NCBI GenBank assembly: GCA_947568835.1
Contig: OX387607.1
Location: 19,061,277 to 19,125,276 of the forward strand
Length of the DNA: 64,000 nucleotides
Source: Protonemura montana
Lineage: Eukaryota > Arthropoda > Insecta > Plecoptera > Nemouridae
Reading direction: 5' to 3'
In this document: positions 28,701 through 42,000 of the stretch, in pieces
How the letters are laid out: every line of letters starts with the position of its first letter
Position numbering within the stretch: the stretch's first letter is position 1
Translations under genes and position numbers: made by a program
The notes under the pieces: generated by a model
What the model saw: only the letters and a program-made list of their open reading frames with translations
Told to the model about the DNA's origin: nothing
The model's database searches: none

Positions 28701-29936
28701 AAAAGAAGAATTGGAAAACACTGCAACTAAAATAGAATCGTCAGGCAATGGGTTCAACCGTTTAACCTAAAATTGAAGTTTAAATATTTTTAGCAAGCAT
28801 CAATACATTATGTGTCAATTGACTTTTACAAAATGTAGTAACAGAAAGTTACATTAAAATAACTGTTTTAAATTTTGAGTGAGTACCTCATACCTGCCCA
28901 ACTGATTTAGATCACCTGTTGGAATATCAGACCTTCAATCTAATTGATTAATTCTATGTTCAAAGAAATTTGGGAAAAACAATTATATAAATATATAAAA
29001 ACAATCAATAACAAACAAATATAAAAACATATAAAATAGATTGATGTAACCAAAGATAAAGCTTATAAAGATATTTAATCTTTCTGTGCAAAAGCACTTC
29101 ATAAACTAATGTGTGGTAGAAATTTAGAATTTCTTCAATGAAGAGTGTCAGCCTCACAATGCAAAATGCTTATTTATGAAAAGAGAACTTTACAAGTTGG
29201 TGATTGCCAGCACAAATGAGACAGACTAGACAAGAAACAAGTTTGAATAAACTTCAGCTCGTAGGCAAGAGGAATGCCTTGAATTTCAGAGCTCTCTATC
29301 TGATAAGATTTTGCAGAGGCAGATAATTTCAAGCCAGAATGAACTACCTTAATAAGTTTGTCTGTGGACGATTGTTTGTACTCACAGAAGTATAGTGACA
29401 TTACTCTCAGGAATGCCAAGTATTTTGCAAGCATCCCACAGCTCTTTCTTTCGAATTCGTCCAGCATTGTTGTAATTCCCTAAAACAGATCAACACATAT
29501 CATTCATCATTAATAAGTTAAAATTTTTTCAGTTGACATGGTTGACCCCCACGGAAGGTGGAGGTAGTATATAATATTCTATAAAATGTTTGGTACTACC
29601 ATCGGAAAGGCAAAGTAAGAACAGCTCGCAGTCATTTTGCTGCGAAAGCTTGACAATAGTTGGGCCAAAAAACATGCACTCATCATCTGGATGTGCAGTA
29701 ACGAACAAGACACGTTTAACAGGTTTGATTTGTCCGTAATCCAGCGACGTTTCCAGGTAATTGGTAACCACGTAAAACACGACACAAACACATATGTAGG
29801 CCAGTATAGCTACGACCACATGTTCAAAAGTATCTTTAAAATATTTGATACATTCTTCGTAAATCGCATCACTATATTCTTTAACAACTACAAGACGATC
29901 ATAAATACTCGGTGTTAGCTCTACCATGCCTGACAT
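25583..29936 (-). CDS. PIGL: PIG-L, N-acetylglucosaminyl-phosphatidylinositol de-N-acetylase (complete, six exons)
   Basis: Seen: exons 29600-29936, 29386-29479, 28425-28521, 27175-27274, 26415-26545 and 25583-25720 join in phase to a 298-residue protein with its own start and stop. One N-terminal membrane helix lies at about residues 40-59. The zinc motif AHPDDE lies at 81-86 and the second metal motif RHQNH at 187-191. The C-terminal RSQYVWYRRLYMRFSRF matches the conserved end of the family. Known: PIG-L removes the acetyl group from GlcNAc-PI on the cytoplasmic face of the ER, the second step of GPI-anchor synthesis. Human PIG-L is about 252 residues; the extra length here is at both ends, including an acidic tail LELDLELED. 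A 5S-derived SINE ends about 30 bp upstream of the exon 5 acceptor, and the exon 3 donor is tandemly repeated. Confidence 0.94.
25755..25875. repeat. Single copy of the 114-nt minisatellite unit
   Basis: One unit in the same orientation as the first array, inside the last PIGL intron, starting about 35 bp from the exon 6 acceptor. Confidence 0.9.
26415..26545 (-). CDS. PIGL: PIGL exon 5
   Basis: Acceptor GGTTCCAG. The product runs CRAFALESTHLLRKYAFFLD and then LPICFLLSSFWYIA, matching the VNVLRKYxxxLDLP region. The donor used here, AAGA/GTCAGT, is weaker than the others but gives phase 0, which the last exon requires. The start border is firm and the end border moderately so. Confidence 0.88.
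26580..27075 (-). repeat. 5S-rRNA-derived SINE (copy S4)
   Basis: Minus orientation: three to four 91-nt units at 26755-27075 and the conserved central domain at 26585-26755. It lies in a PIGL intron and stops about 35 bp short of the exon 5 acceptor. Confidence 0.85.
27175..27274 (-). CDS. PIGL: PIGL exon 4, second metal-binding motif
   Basis: 100 bp, acceptor TTTGCAG and donor TCGT/GTGAGT. It encodes VITFDGAGVSRHQNHISIYY, which aligns with VTFDxxGVSGHxNH of PIG-L. Both histidines of the HxxH-type motif are present. Confidence 0.94.
27720..28027. repeat. Foldback palindrome of dispersed repeat M
   Basis: Two arms of about 150 bp in opposite orientation meet at TTATAACAA/TTGTTATAA (27873/27874). 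Each arm carries GTGGTTCTTTTGTTAT, AAATTGTCAGGACTGC and AGCATTCAAA or their complements. It lies in a PIGL intron, with a smaller hairpin of related sequence at 28095-28215. Confidence 0.88.
28304..28440 (-). repeat. 27-nt array containing the PIGL exon 3 donor
   Basis: Five copies of a 27-nt unit. On the minus strand each unit ends CATAGATACA/GTAAGTACAT, the last bases of exon 3 plus a consensus 5' splice site. Confidence 0.92.
28425..28521 (-). CDS. PIGL: PIGL exon 3, with a repeated donor
   Basis: 97 bp from TTTCCAG to ACA/GTAAGT. The product NLPDNPTVRWREEIVASYTL matches the FPDDPxxxWD region of the family. The last bases of the exon plus the donor are repeated in tandem immediately downstream (28304-28424). 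Confidence 0.93.
29386..29479 (-). CDS. PIGL: PIGL exon 2
   Basis: 94 bp, acceptor TTTTAG and donor CTTCT/GTGAGT. It encodes NYNNAGRIRKKELWDACKI and then LGIPESNVTIL, matching the conserved GNYxNxGxxRKKEL block of PIG-L. The correct frame differs from the longest open frame here. Confidence 0.94.
29600..29936 (-). CDS. PIGL: PIGL exon 1
   Basis: 337 bp from the ATG (MSGMVELTPSIYD) to the donor GATG/GTAGTA. It holds the single membrane helix (AILAYICVCVVFYVV) and the signature RVLFVTAHPDDECMFFGPT. The aspartates and histidine of HPDDE are the zinc-binding and catalytic residues of the family. Confidence 0.94.
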
Positions 29937-30250
29937 TTAGAAATACTTTGCAAAAGTCATTTGATTTCAGTTACGTGACAGAATCCTTGTAAATTATCGA
30001 TAATTAAACAGATTCGTATCAGTATTTCCATCTTAATTTGTAGCAATACGGCTCCAATTATGAAAACTGTGTGCGTCAGACTTAATAAGACGTGAACCCT
30101 AAAACTAAAAAATAGTCACAGGCACAGCAGTTTATCCAGCTGTATTTGCAGCTGTGATATAGGCAAGCTGCAGCGCAGGGTTTGTTTTCGTCACGTGATC
30201 TCTGTCAGCTGATACTGCCTAGAGCGTAGCTAGAAACCGTTATCAAATGT
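29937..30250 (-). promoter_or_regulatory. Probable PIGL promoter region
   Basis: This is the stretch immediately upstream of the PIGL start. It includes GTCACGTGATCTCTG (an E-box-like CACGTG) near 30190. No TATA box or initiator can be assigned, and the call rests on position. Confidence 0.3.
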
Positions 30251-32950
30251 GCAGCAATTCGAATCGTCGCATACGAAGGGTTAGTACCTTTGGTTAGTAC
30301 CAAACCGCAGGCATCCAAAGCTCATAGAAATGCTGGACTCCCCTTTCCTCGATTAATAAAATCTCTAAACCTTTTTATTACATTCATACACCACAACATA
30401 CACTGTCTTCTAGTAAACTTCACTAAGTGCGAGGTTAGGAGCTTTGGTTAGGAGTCGTCCGAGCTAATGGTCCTTTAGATAGTATTTTGTATTATTATTA
30501 TTTGTATTATTTTTTATTATGTAGGTATAAAATATAAATAAATATATGTGTTATATTTATTTATATTTTTTATTCAACTTAAGGTGCATCTACTCTGTTT
30601 AGACCAAAGATACTATTAGATCAGCTATACTAAGCAATAATTTATGAATAATTTAAGCTATCCCTGTATTCAAAACCCCTTCATTCATTCTAATTTCTTG
30701 CTCCATGCTAAGTCATGTTTTCATAACGTAGAATTTGCATCCGTATTTGAATCTTCTGCCTCTTGGCATCTGCCACACTGGCTTGGCTTCATTCAAATGT
30801 GAGTATAAAATCCTCCCGATACATCCATGAATTCAGATGCCCGTATCCTAGCCTAGAAAGAAAATTAAAGGCATAAAAAAATTGATCTAAAAATGTATGT
30901 ATGTTTGTGTTTGGTCAAATGAACACACCAATGTTTATTTAAATTATTTTTTAATCCAGTAAAATCAGCTGCAATGGATTTTTAACACCCCAAGCCTAAA
31001 TTATTATTGTCAACACAAGAATCTTGTGAGAGAAAAAGCAACAAGGTACGCTCTGTATACCTTAAAACAGTAATATCATAGATAATATATACACAGTAAG
31101 ATTATAACAGTGATGCAATGCAAGCAACACCTATTCCTAGAGCGAATAGTCACAAGTACGAGACAGTCACAAAATGTACCAACGATTTCCTATTCTCTTC
31201 ATCTTGTTAACATATGAGTTAATTTGTCATTAACTCAAGTTAATTTGTTATTCATTTTGGCTAACCTAATTGAAAGCATGCGATGAAAAAAGAGAATTTC
31301 ACATCTTTGTCGTCAATAGAATTTCCGTTAAAGCAAAGAAGGTTCTTTCTTGCAGGTGCAATAATAGAATAAAGATAACTTTATTATGCATGCTGCGCAT
31401 AGCAAAGAACTACTTACGCACGTTAGGATCACAGGACAACTTCGTCCATAAGCAAAAACCGTGGATATAAACTTATCTTTATTCTATATTACAATGGGCT
31501 AAGATATTCGAGTAGTATTGCATTTGATTAGATTAAATTTTGTTATTACCAGAGTTTACTGGAAATATATAAATGAATTAGGACTATAGTCGTGAGCAAC
31601 AGCTTCTTCGAACTGTACTGTATTAGAACATTTGCGGTGTACGAAGCAAATATTTTGTCAGATATGCCGACATCTATCACAAATGCCTCAACTGGTGGGT
31701 GCGAATTTGGTGCCATAACTGAGAATTATTCGGAAAACAAGGCACGAAAACTTAAAACTGTTTTTACCAAGGATATTTGATAATCTGATTTGTTCACTAG
31801 TTTTAAATTAAATTTTAATTTAGACAAATATATTTCCACATCGGATATTTCGATATGGTTCTGTAATATATCAATACCAACTTTGTGAGGCAGCTAACCA
31901 TCAATATATAGGTAATAAATATATGATATAACATATAATATATGAATAATAATTTTCATTAACAAAGTCTTTAGTAAATGAGGTCTTCTTTCCTATTTTT
32001 CTTTGCAAGCGCACAACTAAAAATCACATCTTTGGTTCAATTATAACGACAAGTTACATGAATGCTCTGCTTGCTAATTTCTTATTTATTTAGGTTAAGG
32101 TATCATAGTTTTTTTTGATAATCACTTTTTTTTTCGAGTTAAACATTTATTATTTTTACTTACAACATTTTTCTGGGGCTAAATATAATTATCCATTAAT
32201 AAAAGTATTTGATTCGAAAGTGTGCTTTGCAATTTTTGCAGTCAACTTTTTGTAGATTTAGTGAAATGAATCATTGCGATGGCAATGTTTCTCAGCAAGC
32301 CAATTGTAGATATTTGGTAGAGTGCACACCCAACTATTTATTTCCAGCCATTTCTTCCGAGCTCTGTGTTTAATAAGAATGTTTAAAGATTGGTATGTTC
32401 TGTGGCAAGATTTTTTCTCTTTCATTTAAGCCTTAAAGTTGACCGTCTGATTTTCCCAGAGGTAAAACATGTGTTTTTGTTTTCAAGCAAGCAAGTAGTG
32501 GTGCCAGATTCCTAAGCCACATTGAACACAGGTAAAATATACCTTTGCTCACTGCATTACATTTGAAAATTAGAGCAACCAGATCAGCTGACTGGAAAAA
32601 ATGTAGCGACAAAAGTCCGAAGTATAAGCGATATTTCTATACCCTATAGAACCCTTACCCCATAACCCTATAACCCTACACCCTTTTCTATGCCCTTCTT
32701 CTGTGTATGATTTTGAAGCGGTTGCCATCGCAAAACGTACGATGGCCAATTAAAAACCAAAAAAACTTACAAGCTACCTCCAATGTTATGTGCAGGCTCA
32801 CTGGAACAAGACCAGGGCTAACCTAACCTCAATACTGGCTCAATCAACATAGTGTAGCCATCATAAACTGTCGAGCAACGACAGCAAGAGAAAACTGAAG
32901 AGCACAAAAGTTTCGAAAGAATGCTACCAAAACATAGTGATTTGAAAATA
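30250..32950. other. Intergenic AT-rich DNA, nothing recognised
   Basis: It lies between PIGL and the 3' end of the cobalamin-binding gene. Only short open frames occur and there are no tandem arrays. A C-rich stretch at 32635-32690 (CCCTATAACCCTATAACCCT-like) is short and irregular. Confidence 0.55.
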
Positions 32951-32996
32951 TTGTTCTGCTGCTGGTTAACTCGATGCTCTTCGGTTGGTTGGCTTG

Positions 32997-33058
32997 TTAG
33001 AGCTTCTTGTACCAGAACAAGTAGTGACCTCCGTCTTCAACGATCAGTCCATCGACAC
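32997..33058 (-). CDS. Cobalamin-binding protein, last exon
   Basis: 62 bp, acceptor TGCTTGCAG. It encodes VDGLIVEDGGHYLFWYKKL and a TAA stop. The phase fits the previous exon exactly, and the terminal aromatic strand is the usual end of the beta domain. Confidence 0.9.
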
Positions 33059-36000
33059 CTGCAAGCAAAACAAACCTCATGTTACGCACTGGTTTTCCAC
33101 GGTTTCGTGGTTCACAACCGAACAGATTGTAAACACCATGCGCCTTCATTTTAAGGTGGTCGGAATTTTTTGTTGGTCTTAAAATATGTATCAAATAAAA
33201 ACACTTGTATATTTTCCATCGCAAAACGGTGACACAAACACACGTTGACTCGAAAGGCAGGAGATGTTTTACATTAATTTTCAAATTAGATTAAATAAGT
33301 GCGAACATAAGGAATTGGTTGAATTTCAATTATTCTTGAGCTTGATGCACTCTTGAGTGTTGGCTTTGTGTTTCTTACCAGCACTGTTCAGTATCCAGCT
33401 AATCAAGATATGAACCAGAACGATCAGCCAGATCGATTGGATCATTTTACAGAATATGACCAGAGTCAACTAATCACAATAAAAAACTTTTTTTTCTGTT
33501 ATTACTCTATATTTATTATTTTATTAATAGTTTTCTATTATTAAAAACCTTTTTTTCCTTACACATAATTGGCTAGTTGGTAAAAAACGCCAATTTGTTC
33601 GGGATTTTATCTCAGAAAATACGAAATACGTTGGTTTTTGAGTAATAGACCCTGATTATTTTATTTAGATGCATTTAGGATGCTTAAATTGGGTAATTGT
33701 TATAATTTTTAATGCAATTCTTTTGTTATCGGAAAATTGCCAGGACTGATCTTACCCTTAAAAAAGTAACAGGTTCAATTGAGAAATTAAGTTCTTCTTC
33801 ATTTAGCATTCAAAACCAAGTTCAAAAAATGTTTGTCATAACTAGTGCAAAGGTTCAATCAAGTAGACGTGAGTTTAAAAACAATCAATCACAATTACCG
33901 CTGCACTGGACCATTCTTGACTTGGGTTAACATTTATATGAGCAACAAGTATTACCGACTGGAGATACAAGTTGGTTGCCCGGCGGCATCATGGTGTCAG
34001 TCAGAGATGGCAGCACGTAAAGACTTACTGACTGGTGATACAAGTTCACGGTATCAGGCGGAGATGGCAGCACACATAGAGACTTACCGACTGGTGATAG
34101 AAGTTGGTTGCCTGGCGGCATCATGGTGTCAGGCAGAGATGGCAGCACATAAAGTAACCAGTAGTAAGAAAGACTCGGTTCTTCACGGTAGCCGGCCAGT
34201 GTGTGCACATAATGACCGTTCGGCCACTCCGTTGCAGAGAACCTAGAGACAATTCAACAACCACGGTCTCATAACACGTTACGATAATGTTACACTTTTT
34301 GCTAAACAATCGAGCCACCAAGCGTAGTCGCCTTAACTTTTTTAATAATTATGATTCAAAGTATCGAGACACATACAAAAAAAAAACATACAAAATTAAA
34401 AAAAAAAAAATGTTACGGTATTGCAAAGAATTCATTAGCAAACAGTAGATTTTTTCTCTCAAAGTGTAAGCTAATTATTTGATCATAGATTATAGTAACG
34501 AGCTTCTCAACTGTCAATTCTGAGCAAAAACCGTGCGTTTTTTACGCATGGATGGACAATGCATTTTCTTTTGCCGTGAATCTGTAAAGTGACTACGATT
34601 TAATTTTGCAGCAGTCGATATAAATATATACAACAAGTTTATACAAAGAGCTCAACTTTCGAAGGTTTGGGTATTGAAAAGGTTTTGGTAAGGTTTTGGG
34701 GAAGTTTTGAGAAGGTTTTGGGATGGTTTTGAGAAGGTTTTGAGAATTTTTTGGGTAGATCTTGGGATGGTGTTAGGAATGTTTTGAGACGGTTTTGGGA
34801 TGGTTTTGAGAAGGTTTTGAGAATTTTTTGGGTAGATCTTGGGATGGTGTTAGGAATGTTTTGAGACGGTTTTGGATACTTACACGAAGTGTGGGTCTCT
34901 CTCGGCTGCAATCTGCATGACGTAGTAGAAGGATGAGTTCCGCGGGGCAGTGACTGTCAAGAAATGCTTCTCTGTCACGTTGGTGCCAACCTGAAACATA
35001 TTGTCGACGGTGAGTTGAGCGAGCGAAGCGAGCAAAGCAAAATATTCATTTTTACCAACTCTAGAAAAAAAACCTGCAGGCTCAGATATGATAAAAAAAA
35101 AAAAAAAAAACACACTTGGTGATTTGGTCAGGGTATGCGGAGCATGCGCCCTGGCCACGCCCCTGGCCACGCCCCTAGATACCAGCACTTACCCAGAGCG
35201 TATAGGAGACAGTAACTTCATCGACTTCATGGCTGGTGGTCGAAGTATCCAGCTGGCCGAGAGATGGCGTTGTCGGTCGCGGGGTCGTGACGTTACACGT
35301 GACGTCACGAACCAATGACAGGCCTCGTGGCGTCAGACTCAAGATCACCTCTGTTGTCAAGGTTACGTCACCGAACGAGCCGTCAGCTGATTGGTGGGCC
35401 AAGAGGAAGCTCTCAGCTGATTCGCGACGCCAGAACTCGGAAGTGTCGTCTTCCAGGGACTTTAGTGCCTGGAAAAATAACACATATAAACAAAGTGAGA
35501 TCACAGAAGTTAAGCAATACTGCGCTGAGTCAGGTATTGGATGGGTGACCGTCATACACATGACCAGTTCTGTTCGGGAGAGAGGTTGGAGGGATGAAAG
35601 TTAAGCAACACTGCGCTGGGTCAGGTATTGGATGGGTGACCATCATACACATGACCAGTTCTGTTCGGGAGAGAGGTTGGAGGATTGAAAGTTACGCAAC
35701 ACTGCGCTGGGTCAGGTATTGGATGGGTGACCATCATACACATGACCAGTTCTGTTCGGGAGAGAGGTTGGAGGGATGAAAGTTAGTACAGCAACTTCAC
35801 TTGCCTTGCTTATCAACCTCTCGACAGCATGGATTTGTGGAGGAATCCTGTTGTTCGCGTTGTACCGTCCTTCAGAAGGGACATTAAGCCAGTGGTCCCC
35901 TTGGTCTTCGACAGGAGTAGGCTACGTGCCGGCACCGGGTTTCACCTCCTCCCTTCTAGGCTAGGTTTGGGTGCTTCATGGACTGTTGTCAAAACAATGC

Positions 36001-39000
36001 GTCGTTAAACATGAAAGCTAATAACTGTACCTGTGTCGCGAGGGCTGTCGCCCGGATGCTTCCTCCGAAGCTTCCATCCGGCGCCTGGGTGCGACCGAGC
36101 GCATGCGTTGGTTTGCGCACGTAACCGTCGAGCTTCCGGTTCCGGTGGTCACGTGCAATGCAGTTCAAGGCGAGCAGCACCATCGACAGAGTCTCCGTGG
36201 GGAACACCTGGTGGCAGAACGGGGAGTTAGTCGGCCATTTATGAGATACAAAAGACTACATGTCTTGGTTTTCAATCGGCTTACGCTCTAGATTGATAAT
36301 TTAATCTCTCTTAAAAATTGTACGATTTTATTGTACTATTATTGTATTTTGTGAGAGGAACATAAATAAAATCATTTCATACACATAATAAGTTAGTTAA
36401 AAAACGCCAATGTGTTCGAGTTCTTATTTCAGAAAATACATAGTACATTAGTTTTTAAGTTATTGACCCTGATTATTTTGTTTAGATGCTTTTAGGAAGC
36501 TTGAACTAGGTAATTGTTATAATTTTATGTGGTTCTTTTGTTATCGGAAAATTGTCAGGACTGCTTTTACCCTTGATAAAGTAACAGGTACAAGTTACGA
36601 AACGTTGGGAAATTTAGTAGCCCTTTACTTAGCATTCAAAACCCAGTTCAAATAGTTTTTCTAAAAACTTGTGCTAAGGATAAATTAAGTAGAAATGAGT
36701 CTAAAAACAATCATAAAGAAAAATATTATGTTAAATAAATAGTAACAGAATCTATTTGAACGGGTTATGATTGCTAAGTGAACAACAAAAATTCCCAAAC
36801 TAGTTCTTAACTTAGCGTACAAAAGCCAGTTGAAATAGTTTTTGTTAAAACTAGTGCTAAGGTTACATCAAGTAGACATAAATCTAAAAATAAACAAAAT
36901 TCTTCCTATCTAATTATAAAAACGTAGGAATGCTAACGCAGCTGATGTGGACTTATTCTTATTAACCTTATATAAAAGCTTTAAAATGCGATGTTCAACT
37001 TTTTAGTTTGTGGCTGGCTGGCTGGGTGGGTGGCTGGCTGGGATGTAACCGGCTGCTCTACTGTCTATGGAAATTGCGAAATGCGACTCAATACGTACGG
37101 AAATGGGCTAGAATTTTTCAGAATGAACTTTTACATTGGCAAGCGAGATTTTCACAGCGATTTAAAATCGTTTTCATGGTGAAAAGTTGCTAAATATGAC
37201 GGCAAGATATCTCAGAGCCATGCGATACAGCTCGATTCTTAAAACTCTTTTAATACTCAAGTTTTTCTAGCCTGGAGCTCCACGGTGATTTTTCATGCAT
37301 TCGTATTAAAGTTGTTGATGTAATTGAGCAAAAACACATTCAATTGCGATCGTTTTACGTGCAAAAATAATTAATTTTGCTAATAAACTGACAGCTTTGA
37401 TCAATTGTTTGCTTTTTTGACACCACGGCAAGGTGTACAAAATCGTGAATGTATCTTTTCGGCAGTGTACCTAGGATTTTCAAACGTCAAATTCAAACGT
37501 CAAAGTCAACGTCAAAGTCAACGTCAATGCAAATTCTTTTCAAAATATCCAGAACTGAAGGAAAAACGTGTGATTATTTTGGTTCTTTATTCAGGATTTA
37601 ATCCCGCTACGTCACGGTGATTTTAAAGTGCATTATTATTATTAGAGTAAAGTATCAAAAATATTGTTGGTGTCTTGGCTAGCAAGATGAAAAATAGCCA
37701 CTTGACAAGCCCGTGGCATTCCTGTGGAGGTTTTTTACACGTCAAAAAGGTTTGTAAAGTTAAACAATCTATTAACACAACTATTGGAATCTTTTGTAAA
37801 CATATTTAAAGATATTTATTGTAAATAGTATACGAATGACGAGAAATGTCGTGAAAATACGACGATTTTTCTTCATCCCCTGCCTAGACAAGATCACACA
37901 GTTGATTCCAAGCCATCAATGATATTTGTGACAATTATGTAAATCAATAACAATCCTAACTTTCTTTGCAGGTCTTTAAGACATTAAATAGGGTTTTTAA
38001 ACAAACAAAACACACTTAATTAGTTTTTTATTGATAATTTAGCCAAAACTAGATTTAGAGTGACACTGACAGATCAAAGATAAACATTTGACAGATATCT
38101 TTCATCTAATCAGGACGCCGTGGATATTTATTTTATTTTCGAGGATGCCGTGATCATTCAACAGGTATTTAAATTCAAAACGTCATTAATTACAGAGTGC
38201 AGTTGTATCAAATCTAATCCAAATACGCAATCTAAGTTTCATATGGTTTTTTATTGAATTGTATAATATTGTATAGTATTTTATGTTGTTATATGGTAGT
38301 TTATGGTTTATTGTTATGGTAGTTTATTTAGTTCTATGGTATTGGATGTTATTGGATGGTATTAAATATTATTGTTTGATATTGTATGGTATTGAATGAA
38401 GATGTATGGTATTCTATAGTATTCTATAGTATTTAATGGTATTCTATGGTATTCTATGGTATTCTATGTTATTCTATGGTATTCTATGGTATTCTATGGT
38501 ATTCTTTGGTATTCCATGGTATTCTATGATATTGTATTGTATTCTTTGGTATTCTATTATATTCTCTGGTATTCAATGGCATTTTATGGTATTATATGGT
38601 AATATATGGTATTATTTGGTATTCTATGTAGTTCTTTGGTATTATATGATATTGTTTGGTATTCTTTGGTATTCTATGGTATTCTATGGTATTCTATGAA
38701 GTTATTTGATGTTAAAAGATATTGTATGGTATTGTATAGTATTCTCTGATATTCTATGGAACTCTTTGGTATTCTTTGGTATTTTATGGAGTTCTATGGT
38801 ATTGTATGATATACTATGGTATTCTATGGTATTCTATGGTTTTCTATGGTATTGTTTGGTATTCTATGTTGTAATATGGTATACTATGGTATTCTATAGT
38901 ATTCTATGGAGTTCTATGGTATTGTATGTTATACTATAGTATCCTATGGTATTCTATGATATTCTATGATATTCTTTGGTATTCTTTAGTATTCTATGGA

Positions 39001-42000
39001 GTTTCATGGTATTCTATGATATTCTATGGATTTCTATGGTGTTCTATGGTGTTCTATGGTATTCTATGGTTTTCTATGGTATTCTATGGTATTCTATGGT
39101 ATTCTATGGTATTCAATTGTATTTTATGATATTTTATGGTTTTCTATGGAGTTCTATGGTATTCTATGATATTGTATGGTATTCTATGGAGTTCTATGAT
39201 ATTGTATGGTATTCTATGGTATTCTATGGTATTCTTTTTTATTCTATGGAGTTCTATAGTATTCTATTATATACTATGGTATTCTATAAAGTTATTTGGT
39301 ATTCTATGATATTCTATTGTGTTCTATGGTGTTCGATGGTATTCTATGGTATTCTATGGTTTTCTTTGGTGTTCTATGGTGTGCTATGGTTTTCTTTGGT
39401 ATTCTATTGTGTTCTATGGTATTCTTTGGTGTTCTATGGTATTATATGGTATTCTATGGAATTCTATGGTATTATATGGTATTCTATGGTGTTTAATGAT
39501 GTTCTATGGTATTCTATGGTGTTCTATGGTATTCTTTGGTATTCTTTGGTATTCTTTGGTATTGTATGGTATTTTATGGTATTGTTTGGTATTGTATGGT
39601 ATTGTATGATATTCTTTGGTATTATTTGGTATTCTTTGGTATTTTATGGAGTTCTATGGTATCCTATAATATTGTATGGTATTCTATGGTATTCTTTGGT
39701 ATTCTGTGGTATTCTATGGAGTTCTATAGTATTCTTTGATACAATTTGGTATTATTTGGTATTATTTGGTATTCTTTGGTATTCTATGGTATTCTATGGT
39801 ATTCTATGGAGTTCTATAGCATTCTATGATAAAGTATGGTATTCTTTTGTATTGTATGGTATTCTATGAAGAAATATGGTATTCTATGATATTGTATGGT
39901 ATTGTATGGTATTGTTTGGTATTCTATGGTGTTCTATGGTATTCTATAGATTTCTTTGGTTTTCTATGATATTGTATAGTATTCTATGGTATTCTTTGGT
40001 ATTCTCTGGTATTCTATGGTACTTTTTGGTATTTAATGGAGTTCTATGGTATTATCTGGTATTTTATGGTATTATATGGGGTTCTATGGTACTCTAAGAT
40101 ATTGTATGGTATTCTATGGTATTCTATGGAGTTCTATTGTATGTTATGGTATTCTATGGAGTTCTATGGTATTCTTTGATATTGTTTGGTATTCTATGAT
40201 ATCGTATGATTTTGTTTGGTATTCTTTGGTATTCTATGGTATTGTTTGGTATTCTATGGTGTTCAATAGTATTCTATGATATTGTTTGGTGTTCTTTGGT
40301 ATTCTATGGTATTCTATGGTATCCTTTAGTATTCTATGATGTTCAATGGTATTCTATGGTATTGTATGGTATTGCATGGCTGTGGTCCTTTTAAGAGGCT
40401 TTGGATAGGGCATCAAAGAAAACTCGACAAACGTTTTAACTAAAATGGCCACATCCTCAACATCAACTGCAGCCGTTAGGCAGCGGGTACTGCTAGTTAA
40501 CCTTATATAAAAGCCTTAAAATGTGATGTTCAACTTTTTAGTTTGTGGGTGGGTGGCTGGCTGGCTGGCTGGGATGTAACCGGCCGCTCTACTGGTTATG
40601 GAAATTGTGAAATGAGACTCAAAACGTACGAAAATGGGCTAGAATTTTTCAGTATTAACTTTTCCATTGGCAGGCGTCATTTTCACAGCGATTTAAAATC
40701 GTTTTCATGGTGAAAAGTTGCTAAATATGACGGCAAGATATCTCAGAGCCAGGTGATGCAGCTCAATTTTTATAACTCTTTTAATACTCAAGTTTTTCTA
40801 GCCTGGAGCTCCACGGTGATTTTTCATGCATTCATATTAAATTTGTTGATGTAATTGAGCGAAAACACATTCAATTGCGATCGTTTTACGTGAAAAAGAA
40901 TTAATATTGCTAATAAACTGACATCTTTGATCAATTGTTTGCTTTTTTGACACCACGGCAAGGTGTACGAAATCGTGAATGTATCTTTTCGGCAGTGCAT
41001 TCAGGAAATTCAAACGTCAAATTTAAACGTCAAAGTCAACGTCAAAGTCAACGTCAATGTCAAATTCAATTTCAAAATCTTTAAAACTGAACGGAAAACG
41101 TGTGAAATTGGCTCATATTGTCCTTATAGAGTTTTACATCGCGCTACGTCTTTTTCACGATGATTTAAAAGTGTTTTAGTAAAGTAAAGTATCAAAAATA
41201 TTGTTGGTGTTTGGCTAGCAAGATACAAAAGAGTCACTTGATTCATCTCGACATTGTATGGTATTGTATATGATTGTATTATACTGCATGGTATTGTATG
41301 GTATTTTATTGTTATGTATGGTATTCTTTGGTGTTGGATGTTTTTGGATGGTATTTTATATTATTGTTTGATATTGTATGGTATTCTTTAGTATTCGACA
41401 GTATTCTATGGTATTCTATGGTATTCTATGGTATTCTATGGTATTCTATGGTGTTCTATGGTGTTCTATGGTGTTCTATGGTGTTCTATGGTGTTATATG
41501 GTGTTCTATGGTGTTCTATGGTATTCTATGGTATTCTATGGTATTCTATGGTATTCTATAATATTCTATGAATTTCTATGGTATTCTATGGTATTGTATG
41601 GTATTGTATGGTATTGTATGTTATTCTAAGGTATTCTTTGGTATTCTATGGTGTTATATGGTGTTCTATGGTGTTCTATGGTGTTCTATGGTATTCTATG
41701 GTATTCCATGGTATTCTATGGTATTCTTTAATATTCAATGAAGTTCTATGGTATTCTATGATATTGTATGGTATTGTATGGTATTGTATGGTATTATATG
41801 GTATTCTATGGTATTTAATGGTTTCTATGGAGTTATATGGTATTCTATGATATTGTATGGTATTCTATGGTCTTCTATGGTATTCTTTGTTATTCTATGG
41901 TAGTCTATTGAATAATATAATATTATATGGTATTCTATGGTATTCTATGGTATTCAATTGTATTCTATGGTATTTTATAATATTCTACGGAGTTCTATGG

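Noticed and set aside
29174-29467. 97-codon minus-strand open frame starting MLDEFERKSC
   Set aside because: It is the wrong frame of PIGL exon 2. The correct frame gives the conserved NYNNAGRIRKKELW block.
32635-32690. Interstitial telomere repeat (CCCTATAACCCTATAACCCTA)
   Set aside because: It is too short and irregular, with only a few words resembling a telomere motif.
34639-34911. 90-codon open frame rich in K, P, S, T, Q
   Set aside because: It is intronic read-through of a G/T-rich minisatellite beyond a clear splice donor.
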